64,000 nt of DNA from Granulicella paludicola. GTDB lineage: Bacteria > Acidobacteriota > Terriglobia > Terriglobales > Acidobacteriaceae. Shown here piece by piece: positions 39,359 through 48,019 of this stretch (position 1 is its first letter; every line of letters starts with the position of its first letter). The position numbers were made by a program, and so were the translations under genes. The stretch spans positions 558,001 through 622,000 of the forward strand of contig NZ_JAGSYC010000026.1 in assembly GCF_025685545.1 (NCBI RefSeq), given 5' to 3'. The notes beneath the pieces are model-generated. The model did no database searches, was not told the origin of the DNA, and saw nothing but the letters and a program-made list of their open reading frames with translations.

Positions 39359-41134
39359 TTACTTGCTATCAGTGGCACCGGGGTAGAGGCCAGGGATCGC
39401 AGTGTCGCGCTGCTTGTCGTTTTCGGGGTGCGGGAACGGCTTGCGGGGCATCATGGTTTCGCGCTCGCTGGTGTTCCAGAGGAAGATGGCTTCTACGATG
39501 GCAGACTGCTCGAGGTCAGCAGCATGCAGGCGATCGAAGGTGTCCATGTCGGTGTGGTGGGTGCGGGTGTCGTAGTCCATCGGGTCCTGGATGTATTGGA
39601 AGCCAGGAAGGCCTACAGCGTCGAAGGACTGGTGATCGGTGCCGCCGGTGTTGCGCATGGTGATGGTGGTGACGCCGAGGTCCTTCAACGGAGCGATCCA
39701 TTGCGCGAAGATGGGAGCGATAGCGTAGTTGCCTTCGACGTAGACGCCGCGTACCTTGCCGGTGCCGTTGTCGAGGTTGTAGTAGGCGTCGAGGGTCTCC
39801 CACTCCTTGGTGGTGGTGAGCGGGCCGCGGGTGCGACTCATGAAGCTGGGCATGCCATCGCTGTTGGGTGCCGGAGCGAAGGCACCGAAGTGCGTCTTCA
39901 CGTAGCCTGCGGAGCCGAACTCTCCTTCCTCTTCGCCAGTCCAGAGAGCGACGCGGATGGTGCGCTTGGGGTGAACGTCGAGCGCCTTGAGGATGCGAAC
40001 GGCTTCTATCGCGGCGACTGCGCCTGCGCCGTTGTCAGTGGCTCCGGTGCCGGAGATCCAGCTATCGTAGTGGCCGCCGACCATGACGACCTGGTCCTTG
40101 AGTTTGGGATCGGTGCCGGGGATCTCGGCGACGACGTTATAACCGTGCTCGTGGTCGCCAGTGATCTTCGTCTCGATGTTGACCTCTAGCTGCACGGGGA
40201 CGTGGTGCATGGAGAGGCGAGCGAGGCGGTTGTAGTGCTCGATCATCATGACAGCGGTGGGAATCTTATTCGCGCCGTCGGCCTTCTGGGCGTCGCGGAC
40301 GAGGTAGGAGCCATTGTCGTCGGCGATGATGCCGGTTCCACCGCTGTCGCCCATGTCGCGTGTGGGAAGGATGATGGCTGCCGGGCCTTCGGCAGTAATG
40401 GCCTTCGCAAGCGCCTGCTGCGCTGCGCGTGCCTTGAGGCGGTCGGCGATGGAGATAGTGGGACCACGGCCTACGCGGGGGGCTTCGGGGCCTTCCATCT
40501 CCTTCAGCTCGGCGTCGGTGTAGCGATGGAAGAGAGGCTCGGTGATGTCGCCGGTGGGACGCATCGCGCCGAAGAGGATGATCTTTCCAGCGAGCTTACC
40601 CTTGATGGAGTCGGCGGTGGTGCTGGTGGGATCGATGTAGACGATGTCGCCCTTGACGGGTCCGGGGGTGGAGAAGGAAAAGGGAGCGGCCTGCATCCAG
40701 AGCGGCTCGGGCTCAGGCGTGATCATGCGTGCCCAGGTGTTGATCTGCTGCCAGCCCATGCCGAACTCGCCCCAGTCTTCCTTGTGGGCGTTGGAAAGAC
40801 CGATCTTGGTGAGGGTGTCGATGGCCCAGTCGTAGGCGCGGCTGAGGTTCGGCGAGCCGGTGAGGCGCGGGCCGATGTCGTCGGTGAGAGCGCCGGCGAG
40901 GTCCATGACCTTGCTGTGCTGAGTTCCCTCTTCGCGGATGCGCTGATACATGGCGGTATCGATGGCTTCAGTTGCGGGCTGCGGGCCGTAGTACGAAGGG
41001 ACAGGCTTCTCTGCCGGTTCGGACTTCTTCTTCTGCGCGAAGGCGCCGGTGGAGACTACTGCCGCCATGACGGCAACAATTGCAACGCAACGAATTGTGC
41101 GTGCTGCAACAGGCATGTATACAAGCTTAGCCAT
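39359..41134 (-). CDS. Secreted M28-family zinc aminopeptidase-like protein
   Basis: A 591-residue protein with a signal peptide (VAIVAVMAAVVSTGAFA). A PA-like inserted domain (about 140-290, PVKGDIVYIDPTSTTADSIKGKLAGKIILFG region) precedes the M28 catalytic domain. The metal ligands are recognisable in VVMVGGHYDSWISGTGATDNGAG (His, Asp), WTGEEEGEFGSAGY (Glu-Glu) and HHTDMDTFDRL (His). It would release N-terminal residues or dipeptides in the periplasm or outside. AGGAG precedes the ATG, and a terminator follows. Confidence 0.92.
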   Translation of the reverse strand: MAKLVYMPVAARTIRCVAIVAVMAAVVSTGAFAQKKKSEPAEKPVPSYYGPQPATEAIDTAMYQRIREEGTQHSKVMDLAGALTDDIGPRLTGSPNLSRAYDWAIDTLTKIGLSNAHKEDWGEFGMGWQQINTWARMITPEPEPLWMQAAPFSFSTPGPVKGDIVYIDPTSTTADSIKGKLAGKIILFGAMRPTGDITEPLFHRYTDAELKEMEGPEAPRVGRGPTISIADRLKARAAQQALAKAITAEGPAAIILPTRDMGDSGGTGIIADDNGSYLVRDAQKADGANKIPTAVMMIEHYNRLARLSMHHVPVQLEVNIETKITGDHEHGYNVVAEIPGTDPKLKDQVVMVGGHYDSWISGTGATDNGAGAVAAIEAVRILKALDVHPKRTIRVALWTGEEEGEFGSAGYVKTHFGAFAPAPNSDGMPSFMSRTRGPLTTTKEWETLDAYYNLDNGTGKVRGVYVEGNYAIAPIFAQWIAPLKDLGVTTITMRNTGGTDHQSFDAVGLPGFQYIQDPMDYDTRTHHTDMDTFDRLHAADLEQSAIVEAIFLWNTSERETMMPRKPFPHPENDKQRDTAIPGLYPGATDSK

Positions 41135-41238
41135 TGAAAGGAACTCCTAAAGACGCGCGGGCGCCTTGATTAAGTCTGGATAGCTAAAGATACGCCGGGA
41201 GGCCGGGAATAGTCTCACGATCCGGGCAGGAGTAGATG

Positions 41239-41288
41239 CAGGTCTCTCAATTGCGGCGCAAGAGTGAGCCTTCGGTTGAGAGGACAAG
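41239..41288 (+). repeat. Dispersed repeat B, partial copy 3
   Basis: CAGGTCTCTCAATTGCGGCG, then CAAGAGTGAGCCTTCGGTTG and AGAGGACAAG. It aligns with the second half of repeat B copy 2. Confidence 0.5.
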
Positions 41289-41308
41289 TTATTTGGAGGG
41301 TGGAGGAG

Positions 41309-41620
41309 CTAAGCTGCGCGGCCCTTGCGAGCGAGGCGCTTGGCGTATTGCACGCCCAGGAAGCCGAGAGCGAAGACGCCAACGAGGATGCCCACAGGCA
41401 GACCTACGATGCGATAGGTCAGCGCGAAGTCGGGGGTTTTACCCGTCACCATCAGGTAGGCCATGAAGCCAACGATCGCCAAGAAGGTAGCGAGGAAGAA
41501 GGCCGCGAAGGCGGCGGCAAGACCCATCAGGAGGGATTGAAACCAACCGAGATCGCCGAGCGGGATACCGAACAGTACGCCATCACGCCTCGCCTGTGCC
41601 ACGTTGTTCTGCGTCGTCAT
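41309..41620 (-). CDS. Small membrane protein, 103 aa, unknown function
   Basis: Two hydrophobic segments (SLLMGLAAAFAAFFLATFLAIVGFMAYLMV as the first pair of turns, IVGLPVGILVGVFALGFLGVQY as the second) are flanked by a polar N-terminus (MTTQNNVAQARRDG) and a basic C-terminus (KRLARKGRAA). Hence two membrane spans with both ends inside. GGAG precedes the ATG. No known family is recognised. It is divergent from the next gene by 56 bp. Confidence 0.7.
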   Translation of the reverse strand: MTTQNNVAQARRDGVLFGIPLGDLGWFQSLLMGLAAAFAAFFLATFLAIVGFMAYLMVTGKTPDFALTYRIVGLPVGILVGVFALGFLGVQYAKRLARKGRAA

Positions 41621-41676
41621 AGTCTCCAGTTTACGCCCGCGGCGGCGATCCAGCTAAACGCGCGTAAACTAAGGAG

Positions 41677-42591
41677 ATGGCAGAGAGTGTACAGAACGGG
41701 CCTCAACAGACGTCGATTCAACAAACGCTGATTGGGGCGAAACAGGTCGCCCACGATGTGGAGGAGCGGCGGTCTTCGAATGGCGTGCGGTTTGCCACGT
41801 ATGGTGAGACAGGCATCGCGAACGTGGAGCTGGACCGGATTCTGGAAGCGGTGCCTGCGGGGATCGTTGCAGCGCTACAGGGGAATACGTATTACTTTGT
41901 GCCGCTGGCGCTGCGCGCAACTCGCGATGAAACGGCGCCGGCTGCAGAAGAGATGGCACGAGTGGCTGAGCCGGCGATGGTGGCGAGTGTGTGGTCGGAT
42001 GAGCTATCGGATGCGGCAATCTGCCATCGCAATGTGGAGCTGGCGAGCGGGCACCAGGGTGTATTCATCTCGACGCGGCTGCTGGCGGACAGGTTTGCGC
42101 TGAGCTTCGAGTTCTTTATCAACGTGGCCCATGCGTTTGTCGATAAGGCAGGGGTGCCGCAGAGCTTCAGCGAGATGGTGTGGAAGCAGGCGGTGGAGAA
42201 CGTGAAAGGCGAGACGTCGCTCGATGCCTGGGAGGCGCGGAACCTGGCGTTTGGGCGCGCTGCGAATGCTATGCCGGCAGAGCCACTGGCGCCTGCTCGG
42301 CGGACACGGGCCTTTGCGCCGGTGCTGCGTTCGCTCTCGGCCTCGGCTGGCGGGGAGCAGGCGGCGATCGACGAGAAAGAGCGTGGCCATTATGTGACGG
42401 CGGCGTTCACGGATGCTGTAGCGATCTATCTGCTTTCGCTGGCGCTGGACTTCAACTACAGCGATCTGCGCGAGAGGGATTATCCGCTGATTGCTCCGGT
42501 GGCCCTGGCAGAACGGCTGCGGGCAGTGGCTGAGCTGTTTCCAGCGAACCCGGGGTATGAGTTTGCGGTGAAGTATCGGAAGCGGGCGTAA
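41677..42591 (+). CDS. Conserved-looking protein of unknown function, 304 aa
   Basis: A soluble protein without a signal peptide. Two mostly helical halves are joined by a Pro/Ala/Arg linker (MPAEPLAPARRTRAFAPV). No catalytic motif is recognisable. The AAGGAG site abuts the ATG directly, which is too close for normal spacing, so either the start is weak or initiation is unusual. Codon use matches the neighbours. Function unknown. Confidence 0.65.
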   Translation: MAESVQNGPQQTSIQQTLIGAKQVAHDVEERRSSNGVRFATYGETGIANVELDRILEAVPAGIVAALQGNTYYFVPLALRATRDETAPAAEEMARVAEPAMVASVWSDELSDAAICHRNVELASGHQGVFISTRLLADRFALSFEFFINVAHAFVDKAGVPQSFSEMVWKQAVENVKGETSLDAWEARNLAFGRAANAMPAEPLAPARRTRAFAPVLRSLSASAGGEQAAIDEKERGHYVTAAFTDAVAIYLLSLALDFNYSDLRERDYPLIAPVALAERLRAVAELFPANPGYEFAVKYRKRA

Positions 42592-42627
42592 GCGGATGCG
42601 CTGAGAGTTTTGGGTGGTACGAGCAAG

Positions 42628-42660
42628 AAGCAGGTCCCTCGCTGCGCTCAGGATGACAAA
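42628..42660 (+). repeat. Dispersed repeat A, copy 5
   Basis: AAGCAGGTCCCTCGCTGCGC, then TCAGGATGACAAA. It lies in the gap between the convergent 304-aa gene and ruvA. Confidence 0.75.
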
Positions 42661-42703
42661 ATTTGAGAGCCGGGGTTGCAATTCGATATTTCAGCAAGTG
42701 AAT

Positions 42704-43300
42704 CTAGCGCACAGCGTTCATGGCGGCGCGGAAGAGTCGCTCGAAATCGCCTGCAACGGTCGCATCCTTCTGCGCGCTCTCGACGGCCTTCTGCGCTATG
42801 GGGCGGGGGTAGCCGAGGTTGACCAGAGCGCTCAGCACATCTTCGGCGACTGCGCCGAGTGAGGGCTTCGCATCTGTCGCTGGGGTGTAGCCAGCCATGT
42901 CGTCCAGCTTGTCCTTCAATTCGAGCACGACACGCTCGGCGGTCTTTTTGCCAATGCCCGGGATCTTCGTCAGGGTGGCGTGATCGCCCCCACGGATAGC
43001 TCCTACGAGGCGTTCGGCGCTGATACCACTGAGCACGGTGATGGCCAGCTTGGGCCCGATGCCGCTGATGGTGAGAAGCTTTTCGAAGAGGCGTTTTTCA
43101 GTAGCCTCGTGGAAGCCGAAGAGCTGAAGGGCGTCTTCGCGGACGTGCGTGTGGACGTGCAGACGCGCTTCGGCGCCTTCGGTGCCCAGTTCGGTGTAGG
43201 TGGCGACCGAGATGGCAAGTTCGTAACCGACTCCGTTGCAGTCGAGGACTACAGCGTTCGGGGTCTTTGTAAGGATTTGTCCACGTAGGTGCGCGATCAC
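42704..43300 (-). CDS. ruvA: Holliday junction helicase subunit RuvA
   Basis: A 198-residue RuvA: MIAHLRGQILTKTPNAVVLDCNGVGYEL (OB domain), then two HhH motifs (LLTISGIGPKLAITVLSG, LTKIPGIGKKTAERVVLELKDKL split) and a C-terminal domain III (VLSALVNLGYPRPIAQKAVE) that contacts RuvB. It binds four-way junctions as a tetramer. It is the third gene of a leftward group with the coiled-coil gene and plsC; ruvB and ruvC are not in the window. Confidence 0.96.
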   Translation of the reverse strand: MIAHLRGQILTKTPNAVVLDCNGVGYELAISVATYTELGTEGAEARLHVHTHVREDALQLFGFHEATEKRLFEKLLTISGIGPKLAITVLSGISAERLVGAIRGGDHATLTKIPGIGKKTAERVVLELKDKLDDMAGYTPATDAKPSLGAVAEDVLSALVNLGYPRPIAQKAVESAQKDATVAGDFERLFRAAMNAVR

Positions 43301-43328
43301 AGAATGATTCTAACGGTTCACGGAACGT

Positions 43329-44141
43329 CTACTTGTGGTGGGCCATATAGGTTTCACTGATGACCTGCATCAGGCGATCGGTGAGGGCTTCAGCATCTTT
43401 GCCGGTAAGGCCCTCGGTGGAGATCGGCTCGCCGACGATGAGCTTCAGCGGGCGTGGCTGCAGAGCGTAGACGTGGATGGGCAGTAGCTCATAGGTGCCG
43501 ATCAGAGTGAGCGGAACGAGTGGCACCTGGGCCTTGATGGCGATGTAGGCGGCTCCAGCGAGCATAGGCTGTAGCTGACCGTTGAAGGCTCGACCACCTT
43601 CGGGGAAGATGAGCATGGGTAAGCCGGACTGAATGGTCTTTACACCGCGGGCGAGGCTGGCGACGCCGGCACGGGTGGAGCTCTGGTCGATGGGGACCTG
43701 GCCGCTGCGCTGCAGATACCAGCCGATGAAGGGGATCTTCCAGAGCGGTGCCTTGGCGAGGATGCGGAACTGGAAGGGTAGCTTGGCGAAGAGCGCAGGG
43801 GTGTCGTAGTAGCTGAGGTGGTTGCAGGCGTAGACCGGGTTCGACAGGCCGTCGAGCCTTCCGCCGTGTTCCAGCTTCACCGGGGAGAACGCAATTACGA
43901 GCAGAACACGGGCCCAGAGCCTGGCAATGAAGTGCTGCTGGCTGCCGTTCTGGTCCCACAGGCCGCAGATGAGCGAAAGGGTGCCGAAGAATACCGTTGC
44001 CGCGGCCAGCAACGGGTAGACGAAGAGGTAGGTGAAGGCTCGCCAGAGGAAAGGGACAGGCGGTCGCGGCGCAGGAGGGATGTGCGCGGCGGTCGGATTC
44101 GGGGCGGCCGCGGGGTTCAGACTCGGATCGGCAACAGGCAT
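43329..44141 (-). CDS. plsC: 1-acyl-sn-glycerol-3-phosphate acyltransferase
   Basis: A 270-residue protein from ATG 44141, with AGGGTGG before it; the longer frame overlaps the next gene. After a Pro/Ala-rich start and a membrane helix (LFVYPLLAAATVFFGTLSLI), the PlsC motifs appear in order: CNHLSYYDTPAL (an N-H-x4-D form of HX4D), FIGWYLQRSGQVPIDQ, LPMLIFPEGGRAFNG (FPEG) and VPLVPLTLIGTYEL. It makes phosphatidic acid at the inner membrane. Confidence 0.93.
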   Translation of the reverse strand: MPVADPSLNPAAAPNPTAAHIPPAPRPPVPFLWRAFTYLFVYPLLAAATVFFGTLSLICGLWDQNGSQQHFIARLWARVLLVIAFSPVKLEHGGRLDGLSNPVYACNHLSYYDTPALFAKLPFQFRILAKAPLWKIPFIGWYLQRSGQVPIDQSSTRAGVASLARGVKTIQSGLPMLIFPEGGRAFNGQLQPMLAGAAYIAIKAQVPLVPLTLIGTYELLPIHVYALQPRPLKLIVGEPISTEGLTGKDAEALTDRLMQVISETYMAHHK

Positions 44142-44169
44142 CCACCCTATGCTATCGCGCCCGGCGCGC

Positions 44170-44364
44170 TTATTTGCGCCCGAGCTCCTGTTGCAGGTTC
44201 TCGAGAGCCTCTTTGGCCCGGAGCAGGGTTTCATCCAGCCAACGAACGATGACCTCGCGGTCCGCCTGACTCATTCCCTGCAAACGCTCCATCATCAGGG
44301 GACGGTGCTCTTCCAGCCGGCGAATCTTTCTGCGAAAGGCTGCGATTTGAACAGAAGGTGTCAT
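44170..44364 (-). CDS. Small coiled-coil protein, 64 aa
   Basis: From ATG 44364: MTPSVQIAAFRRKIRRLEEH ... REVIVRWLDETLLRAKEALENLQQELGRK. Almost entirely helical and charged, with heptad-like Leu/Ile spacing. No signal or membrane segment. It stands 28 bp upstream of plsC on the same strand, so it is probably co-transcribed with plsC and ruvA. No ribosome-binding site is clear. Function unknown. Confidence 0.6.
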   Translation of the reverse strand: MTPSVQIAAFRRKIRRLEEHRPLMMERLQGMSQADREVIVRWLDETLLRAKEALENLQQELGRK

Positions 44365-44668
44365 AGATAAACGTTTATTGAATTGCCAGCCAGACATCTG
44401 GAAGGAGGTGCAGGAACCGCAGCGAAACATTCGAGACAAGCCGTCACTCCTGCCAGCGGTACAAGGCAGGGTGGGTGTGCCATCCACCAGTAAATAAAGG
44501 CACAGGGAGCGTGCTGTCGCCTAATGTACGCTATCGGACAGTGTTATGGAGGGGTTCTTTGCGTCTGAAACGGGTCTTTGTGCTCGGACTAAATTGTAGG
44601 GGCTGACGCGCTGATCCGTCCTGAGGCGACAAATATTGAGGCACGGCGGCCGGGGGTAGCTGCGGGGA
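44365..44668. other. Intergenic region with no convincing gene
   Basis: No frame of useful length. A GGAGGGG site before TTG at about 44560 opens only a 15-codon frame. A tandem repeat follows immediately. Confidence 0.35.
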
Positions 44669-44738
44669 TCAGCGTAGCGGACTCATCGCTGCGGACTCAG
44701 CGTAGCGGACTCAGCGTAGCGGACTCAGCGTAGCAAGG
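44669..44738 (-). repeat. 14-bp tandem repeat, five units, running into the folC stop codon
   Basis: Units TCAGCGTAGCGGAC at 44669-44682, 44697-44710 and 44711-44724 are identical. The unit at 44683-44696 differs at three positions (TCATCGCTGCGGAC). The fifth (44725-44738, TCAGCGTAGCAAGG) is the last four codons and stop of folC. The array appears to have grown outward from the gene end. Confidence 0.85.
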
Positions 44739-46125
44739 GGAGGAGTTCGGCGACGAGAAAGACGGAGCCGGTGGCGACGATGATACCGTCCTGCGGAGTC
44801 AGCTCGGCTGCCAGCTGCAGGGCTTCGGCGAGCGTGGCGGCGGGGCGGGCGGGTACGTCGAGCTTTGTCGCTGAGGCCAGCAGAGCTTCGAGCGGCATGG
44901 CCCGGGCATTATTCATGGGGGCGAGGATGACGTGGTCGCGGGCGCGATCTGGATCTCCGGAGCTGGCGTCGAAGAGCGGCAGCAGTACCTGAGCGAGCTC
45001 AGTAAGCTGCTTGTCGCGGAGGCAGCTGAAGATAAGGGTGCGGGGCATGGACTCGGGTAGCTGGGCGAGCGCGGCACGCAGCGTCCAGGCACCGGCAGGG
45101 TTGTGAGCTACATCGAGCAGCAGCGGGGCGTTCTTGTCGCCGCGGCGGAACAACTCCAGGCGACCGGGCCAGCGAGTGTCGCGGATACCTTTTTCGATGG
45201 CGTCATTCGGGATACTGAAGCCGTGGTTGGAGCGTAATTCGATGGCGGCGGCGATGGCCAGTGCGAGGTTGCGCTGTTGATGCTGGCCGAAAAGCGGTGA
45301 ATCGACGTGGAGGACTTGACCTTCAAGCGAGAGCGGATACGTGTTGCGCTCCAGCAAGGTGCTTTCTGAATGCCTGTTCCCTGCTTCCTGCCTCGGCGGA
45401 AGACAGCGGGCGGCGTCGACACCGCGCACGTTGAGTGACATAGCGAGATCGCCTATGGCAGCGTTGGCCTCAGGGTGCTGGCTGAGCGTGACGAGGACGC
45501 CATCCTGCCGAAGGATGCCGGCTTTTTCGGTGGCAATCTCGCGCAGTGTGTTGCCGAGGTACTCCATGTGATCCATACCGATATCAGTGATGACGCTGAC
45601 GAGCGGCTCGACCGAGTTGGTGGCGTCGAGACGGCCACCAAGCCCTACTTCGAGCACGGCAAGCTGCACGCCGGCCTGAGCGAAGAAGCAGAAGGCTACG
45701 GCAGTGACGACCTCGAAGTAGCTGGGTGGATGTGGAAGGATGCCCTGCTGGACGAGGGATGTGGCGGCGGCATCGACGCGAGCAAAGCAGGCGCCAAAGG
45801 CTGCGTCGGGAATGTCCGAAAGCGTTCCCTGTTCCGAGGTCTTGATGCGCTCGTTGAGGCGTTCGAGGTGAGGCGAGGTGTAAAGGCCAGTCCTGATGCC
45901 TGCAGCGTTGATGATGGAGGCAAGCGTGGCGGCGGTCGAGCCCTTGCCGTTGGTGCCTGCGATCAGCACGGAGCCGAACTGCTTCTGCGGGTCGCCGAGC
46001 TCGTGCAGCAGCGCCTTGATATGGTCCAACGAAAACTTGCGTGCCACTGTTGCGCCGTTCACCTGCACGGTGCGCATCTCGGGGCCCAGGGCCGCGAGTC
46101 GATCCATCGCCTGCTCGTACGTCAT
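44725..46125 (-). CDS. folC: Bifunctional folylpolyglutamate synthase / dihydrofolate synthase
   Basis: A 466-residue Mur-ligase-family enzyme: VLIAGTNGKGSTAATLASI (P-loop, residues about 50-68), TSPHLERLNERI (omega-loop region), VLEVGLGGRLDATNSVEP and TDIGMDHMEYLGNTLREIATEKAGI, with the conserved carbamylated-Lys segment. The C-terminal domain carries LLDVAHNPAGAWTLR. It adds glutamate to dihydropteroate or folates. The order accD - methyltransferase - folC on the minus strand recalls the accD-folC pairing of many bacteria. The gene ends inside the first unit of a tandem repeat. Confidence 0.95.
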   Translation of the reverse strand: MTYEQAMDRLAALGPEMRTVQVNGATVARKFSLDHIKALLHELGDPQKQFGSVLIAGTNGKGSTAATLASIINAAGIRTGLYTSPHLERLNERIKTSEQGTLSDIPDAAFGACFARVDAAATSLVQQGILPHPPSYFEVVTAVAFCFFAQAGVQLAVLEVGLGGRLDATNSVEPLVSVITDIGMDHMEYLGNTLREIATEKAGILRQDGVLVTLSQHPEANAAIGDLAMSLNVRGVDAARCLPPRQEAGNRHSESTLLERNTYPLSLEGQVLHVDSPLFGQHQQRNLALAIAAAIELRSNHGFSIPNDAIEKGIRDTRWPGRLELFRRGDKNAPLLLDVAHNPAGAWTLRAALAQLPESMPRTLIFSCLRDKQLTELAQVLLPLFDASSGDPDRARDHVILAPMNNARAMPLEALLASATKLDVPARPAATLAEALQLAAELTPQDGIIVATGSVFLVAELLPLLR

Positions 46126-46172
46126 CTCTATCTCGTGTCTTGTGTTTGGGAATCCAACTGCTGTGTCTTTGA

Positions 46173-47033
46173 TTAGTCTCGCACTTCGGCGACGCAGATT
46201 CTTCCGCCGCGACCGCGGAGGCCGAGGCCATCGGTGCGGTTGGCGAAGTATTGGGCTGTGAGGGCGGTGCTGTCCCAGTCGTTGACGACGCGCATGGCGA
46301 ACCAGTCGAGCTCTTCGGCGAGCTGCTCGGGGGTGAAGAAGAGCTGGAAGGGCTCGCCGGCCTGAGCGACGCGGGCGCTGAGGGAGTCCAGCATGAGCTG
46401 TTCGGTGGGCGGGAGGACGTGGCGGGGCTGAGCGTAATCGAAGACGACCTCGCTGCCTGCGCCGAAGCGGGCGAGCACGCGCATCGTGGCCTGAAAGGCT
46501 TCGTTGGTGAGATAGGGGACGACGCCAAGCCAGGCGGTGACGGTCGGCTGGCCGAAGATCACGCCTGCCTCCTGCAGCTTTGCGCGAAGGGAGTCGGTTT
46601 CGAAGTCAACGGGGACAAAGGCCGCACCGGGAGATGGCTCGATACCTGCTTTCTGCAGCATCTCCAACTTCCAGGCCTGCGTAGCAGGGAAATCGACTTC
46701 AAAGACGCGGAGGCCAGGATAGGGGTTGCGGCAGGCGAAGGTATCGAGGCCTGCGCCCAGGACGACGTACTGCCTGGCTCCACGCTCGGCGAAAGCGGCG
46801 GCGAGAGTGTCTTCAGCAAGGCGCGCGCGGGCGACCATGAACGAGCGCAGCGCGGCGGAGAAGGGGCGTTTGATGCTGTCGGGGGTTCGGGCGATCTCTT
46901 CGGCGTGGTCGGGGCCGAGGATACGGACGGCTAGAGGATCGTCGAAGACCAGAGGGTAGGCGTCGTGCACCTGATGCGCGGCGCGGCGGAGAGCTACGCG
47001 CAGAGCGGTTCGCGATGGAGTCGCCTCAATCAC
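46173..47033 (-). CDS. Class I SAM-dependent methyltransferase (LCMT / TIGR00027-like)
   Basis: A 286-residue protein: YPLVFDDPLAVRILG near the start, then RQYVVLGAGLDTFACRNPYPGLRVFEVDFPATQAWK (split), the family's GAGLDT SAM loop and acidic E-V-D end of beta 2, followed by VPVDFETDSL and TAWLGVVPYLTNEAF. This is the leucine carboxyl-methyltransferase-like group abundant in Actinobacteria and Acidobacteria, where it methylates small molecules. It stands between accD and folC. The acceptor is unknown. Confidence 0.88.
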   Translation of the reverse strand: MIEATPSRTALRVALRRAAHQVHDAYPLVFDDPLAVRILGPDHAEEIARTPDSIKRPFSAALRSFMVARARLAEDTLAAAFAERGARQYVVLGAGLDTFACRNPYPGLRVFEVDFPATQAWKLEMLQKAGIEPSPGAAFVPVDFETDSLRAKLQEAGVIFGQPTVTAWLGVVPYLTNEAFQATMRVLARFGAGSEVVFDYAQPRHVLPPTEQLMLDSLSARVAQAGEPFQLFFTPEQLAEELDWFAMRVVNDWDSTALTAQYFANRTDGLGLRGRGGRICVAEVRD

Positions 47034-47092
47034 GCTGCTGACCTCCTGTCTTTCAGTTTTTCGTGCGGGTTAGCGTACAAAAGCCTTGCTGA

Positions 47093-47938
47093 CTAGGCCT
47101 TCTCGGTCATCCACTTCAACGACTGTGCGAGGTAGGACTTCAGGTCCTTGCGCTCGACGATGGCATCGAGGAAGCCGTGCTCTAAGAGGAATTCGCTGCG
47201 CTGGAAGCCCTCGGGGAGCTTCTGGCGGATGGTCTGCTCGATCACGCGGGGACCGGCGAAGCCAATGAGCGCGCCGGGCTCGGCTATGTTCAGGTCGCCA
47301 AGCATTGCAAAGCTTGCGGTGACGCCGCCGTAGGTCGGGTCCGTAATCAGCGAAATGTAAGGAATCTTCGCGTCGTCCAGCTTCGCGAGCACCGACGAAA
47401 CCTTCGCCAACTGCATCAGGCTGGCAATACCTTCCTGCATCCGCGCGCCGCCGCTTGCGGAGACGACAATCAGCGGTCGCCGTGACTCCAGCGCACGGTC
47501 CGCGGCGCGGGTGATCGTCTCACCGACGACCGCTCCCATGCTGCCACCGATGAAGCCATACTCCATGACGGAGAGGATGACGTCGAGATCACCCATCCTG
47601 CCTACAGCGTTGATGATGGCGTCGTTAAGGCCGGTCTTCTTCTGCGTCTGCGCGAGGCGCGACTTGTAGGGCTTGAGGTCGGTGAACTCGAGCGGGTCGG
47701 TCGAGACGAGGTCGAGGTCCACGAGTTCAAAGCCGGGTTCGAGGAGGTTTTCGATGCGTTCGCGGGCGCTGAACTTGAAGTGGTGGCCGCAGTTGGGGCA
47801 GACCTGCAGGTTCGCGTCGATGTCGGCCTTCCAGATGGTCTTGCGGCAGCCGGGACATTTCACCCAGAGGCCCTCGGTTTTCACCTCATGGTCGTCGTTG
47901 GGCTGAATCTCGTTATCGTCGCGTTTGAACCAGGTCAT
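47093..47938 (-). CDS. accD: Acetyl-CoA carboxylase carboxyltransferase subunit beta
   Basis: A 281-residue AccD with an N-terminal zinc ribbon (VKCPGCRKTIWKADIDANLQVCPNCGHHF split; Cys pairs at residues about 29/32 and 48/51). The carboxyltransferase core includes SGGARMQEGIASLMQLAKVS, ITDPTYGGVTASFAMLGD and EPGALIGFAGPRVIEQTI. With AccA it transfers carboxyl from biotin to acetyl-CoA, the committed step of fatty-acid synthesis. First gene of the leftward accD - methyltransferase - folC group. Confidence 0.96.
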   Translation of the reverse strand: MTWFKRDDNEIQPNDDHEVKTEGLWVKCPGCRKTIWKADIDANLQVCPNCGHHFKFSARERIENLLEPGFELVDLDLVSTDPLEFTDLKPYKSRLAQTQKKTGLNDAIINAVGRMGDLDVILSVMEYGFIGGSMGAVVGETITRAADRALESRRPLIVVSASGGARMQEGIASLMQLAKVSSVLAKLDDAKIPYISLITDPTYGGVTASFAMLGDLNIAEPGALIGFAGPRVIEQTIRQKLPEGFQRSEFLLEHGFLDAIVERKDLKSYLAQSLKWMTEKA

Positions 47939-48019
47939 TGCCGAAAGCTCTCCTGTCCCGCAGCGCCGAAGTTCGGTCTGCGAGGACCTCCGTCATTGTA
48001 TCGAATACCGGCGGGGCAT

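Noticed and set aside
44669-44738. CRISPR array
   Set aside because: Units of 14 bp are directly contiguous with no spacers; it is a simple tandem repeat.
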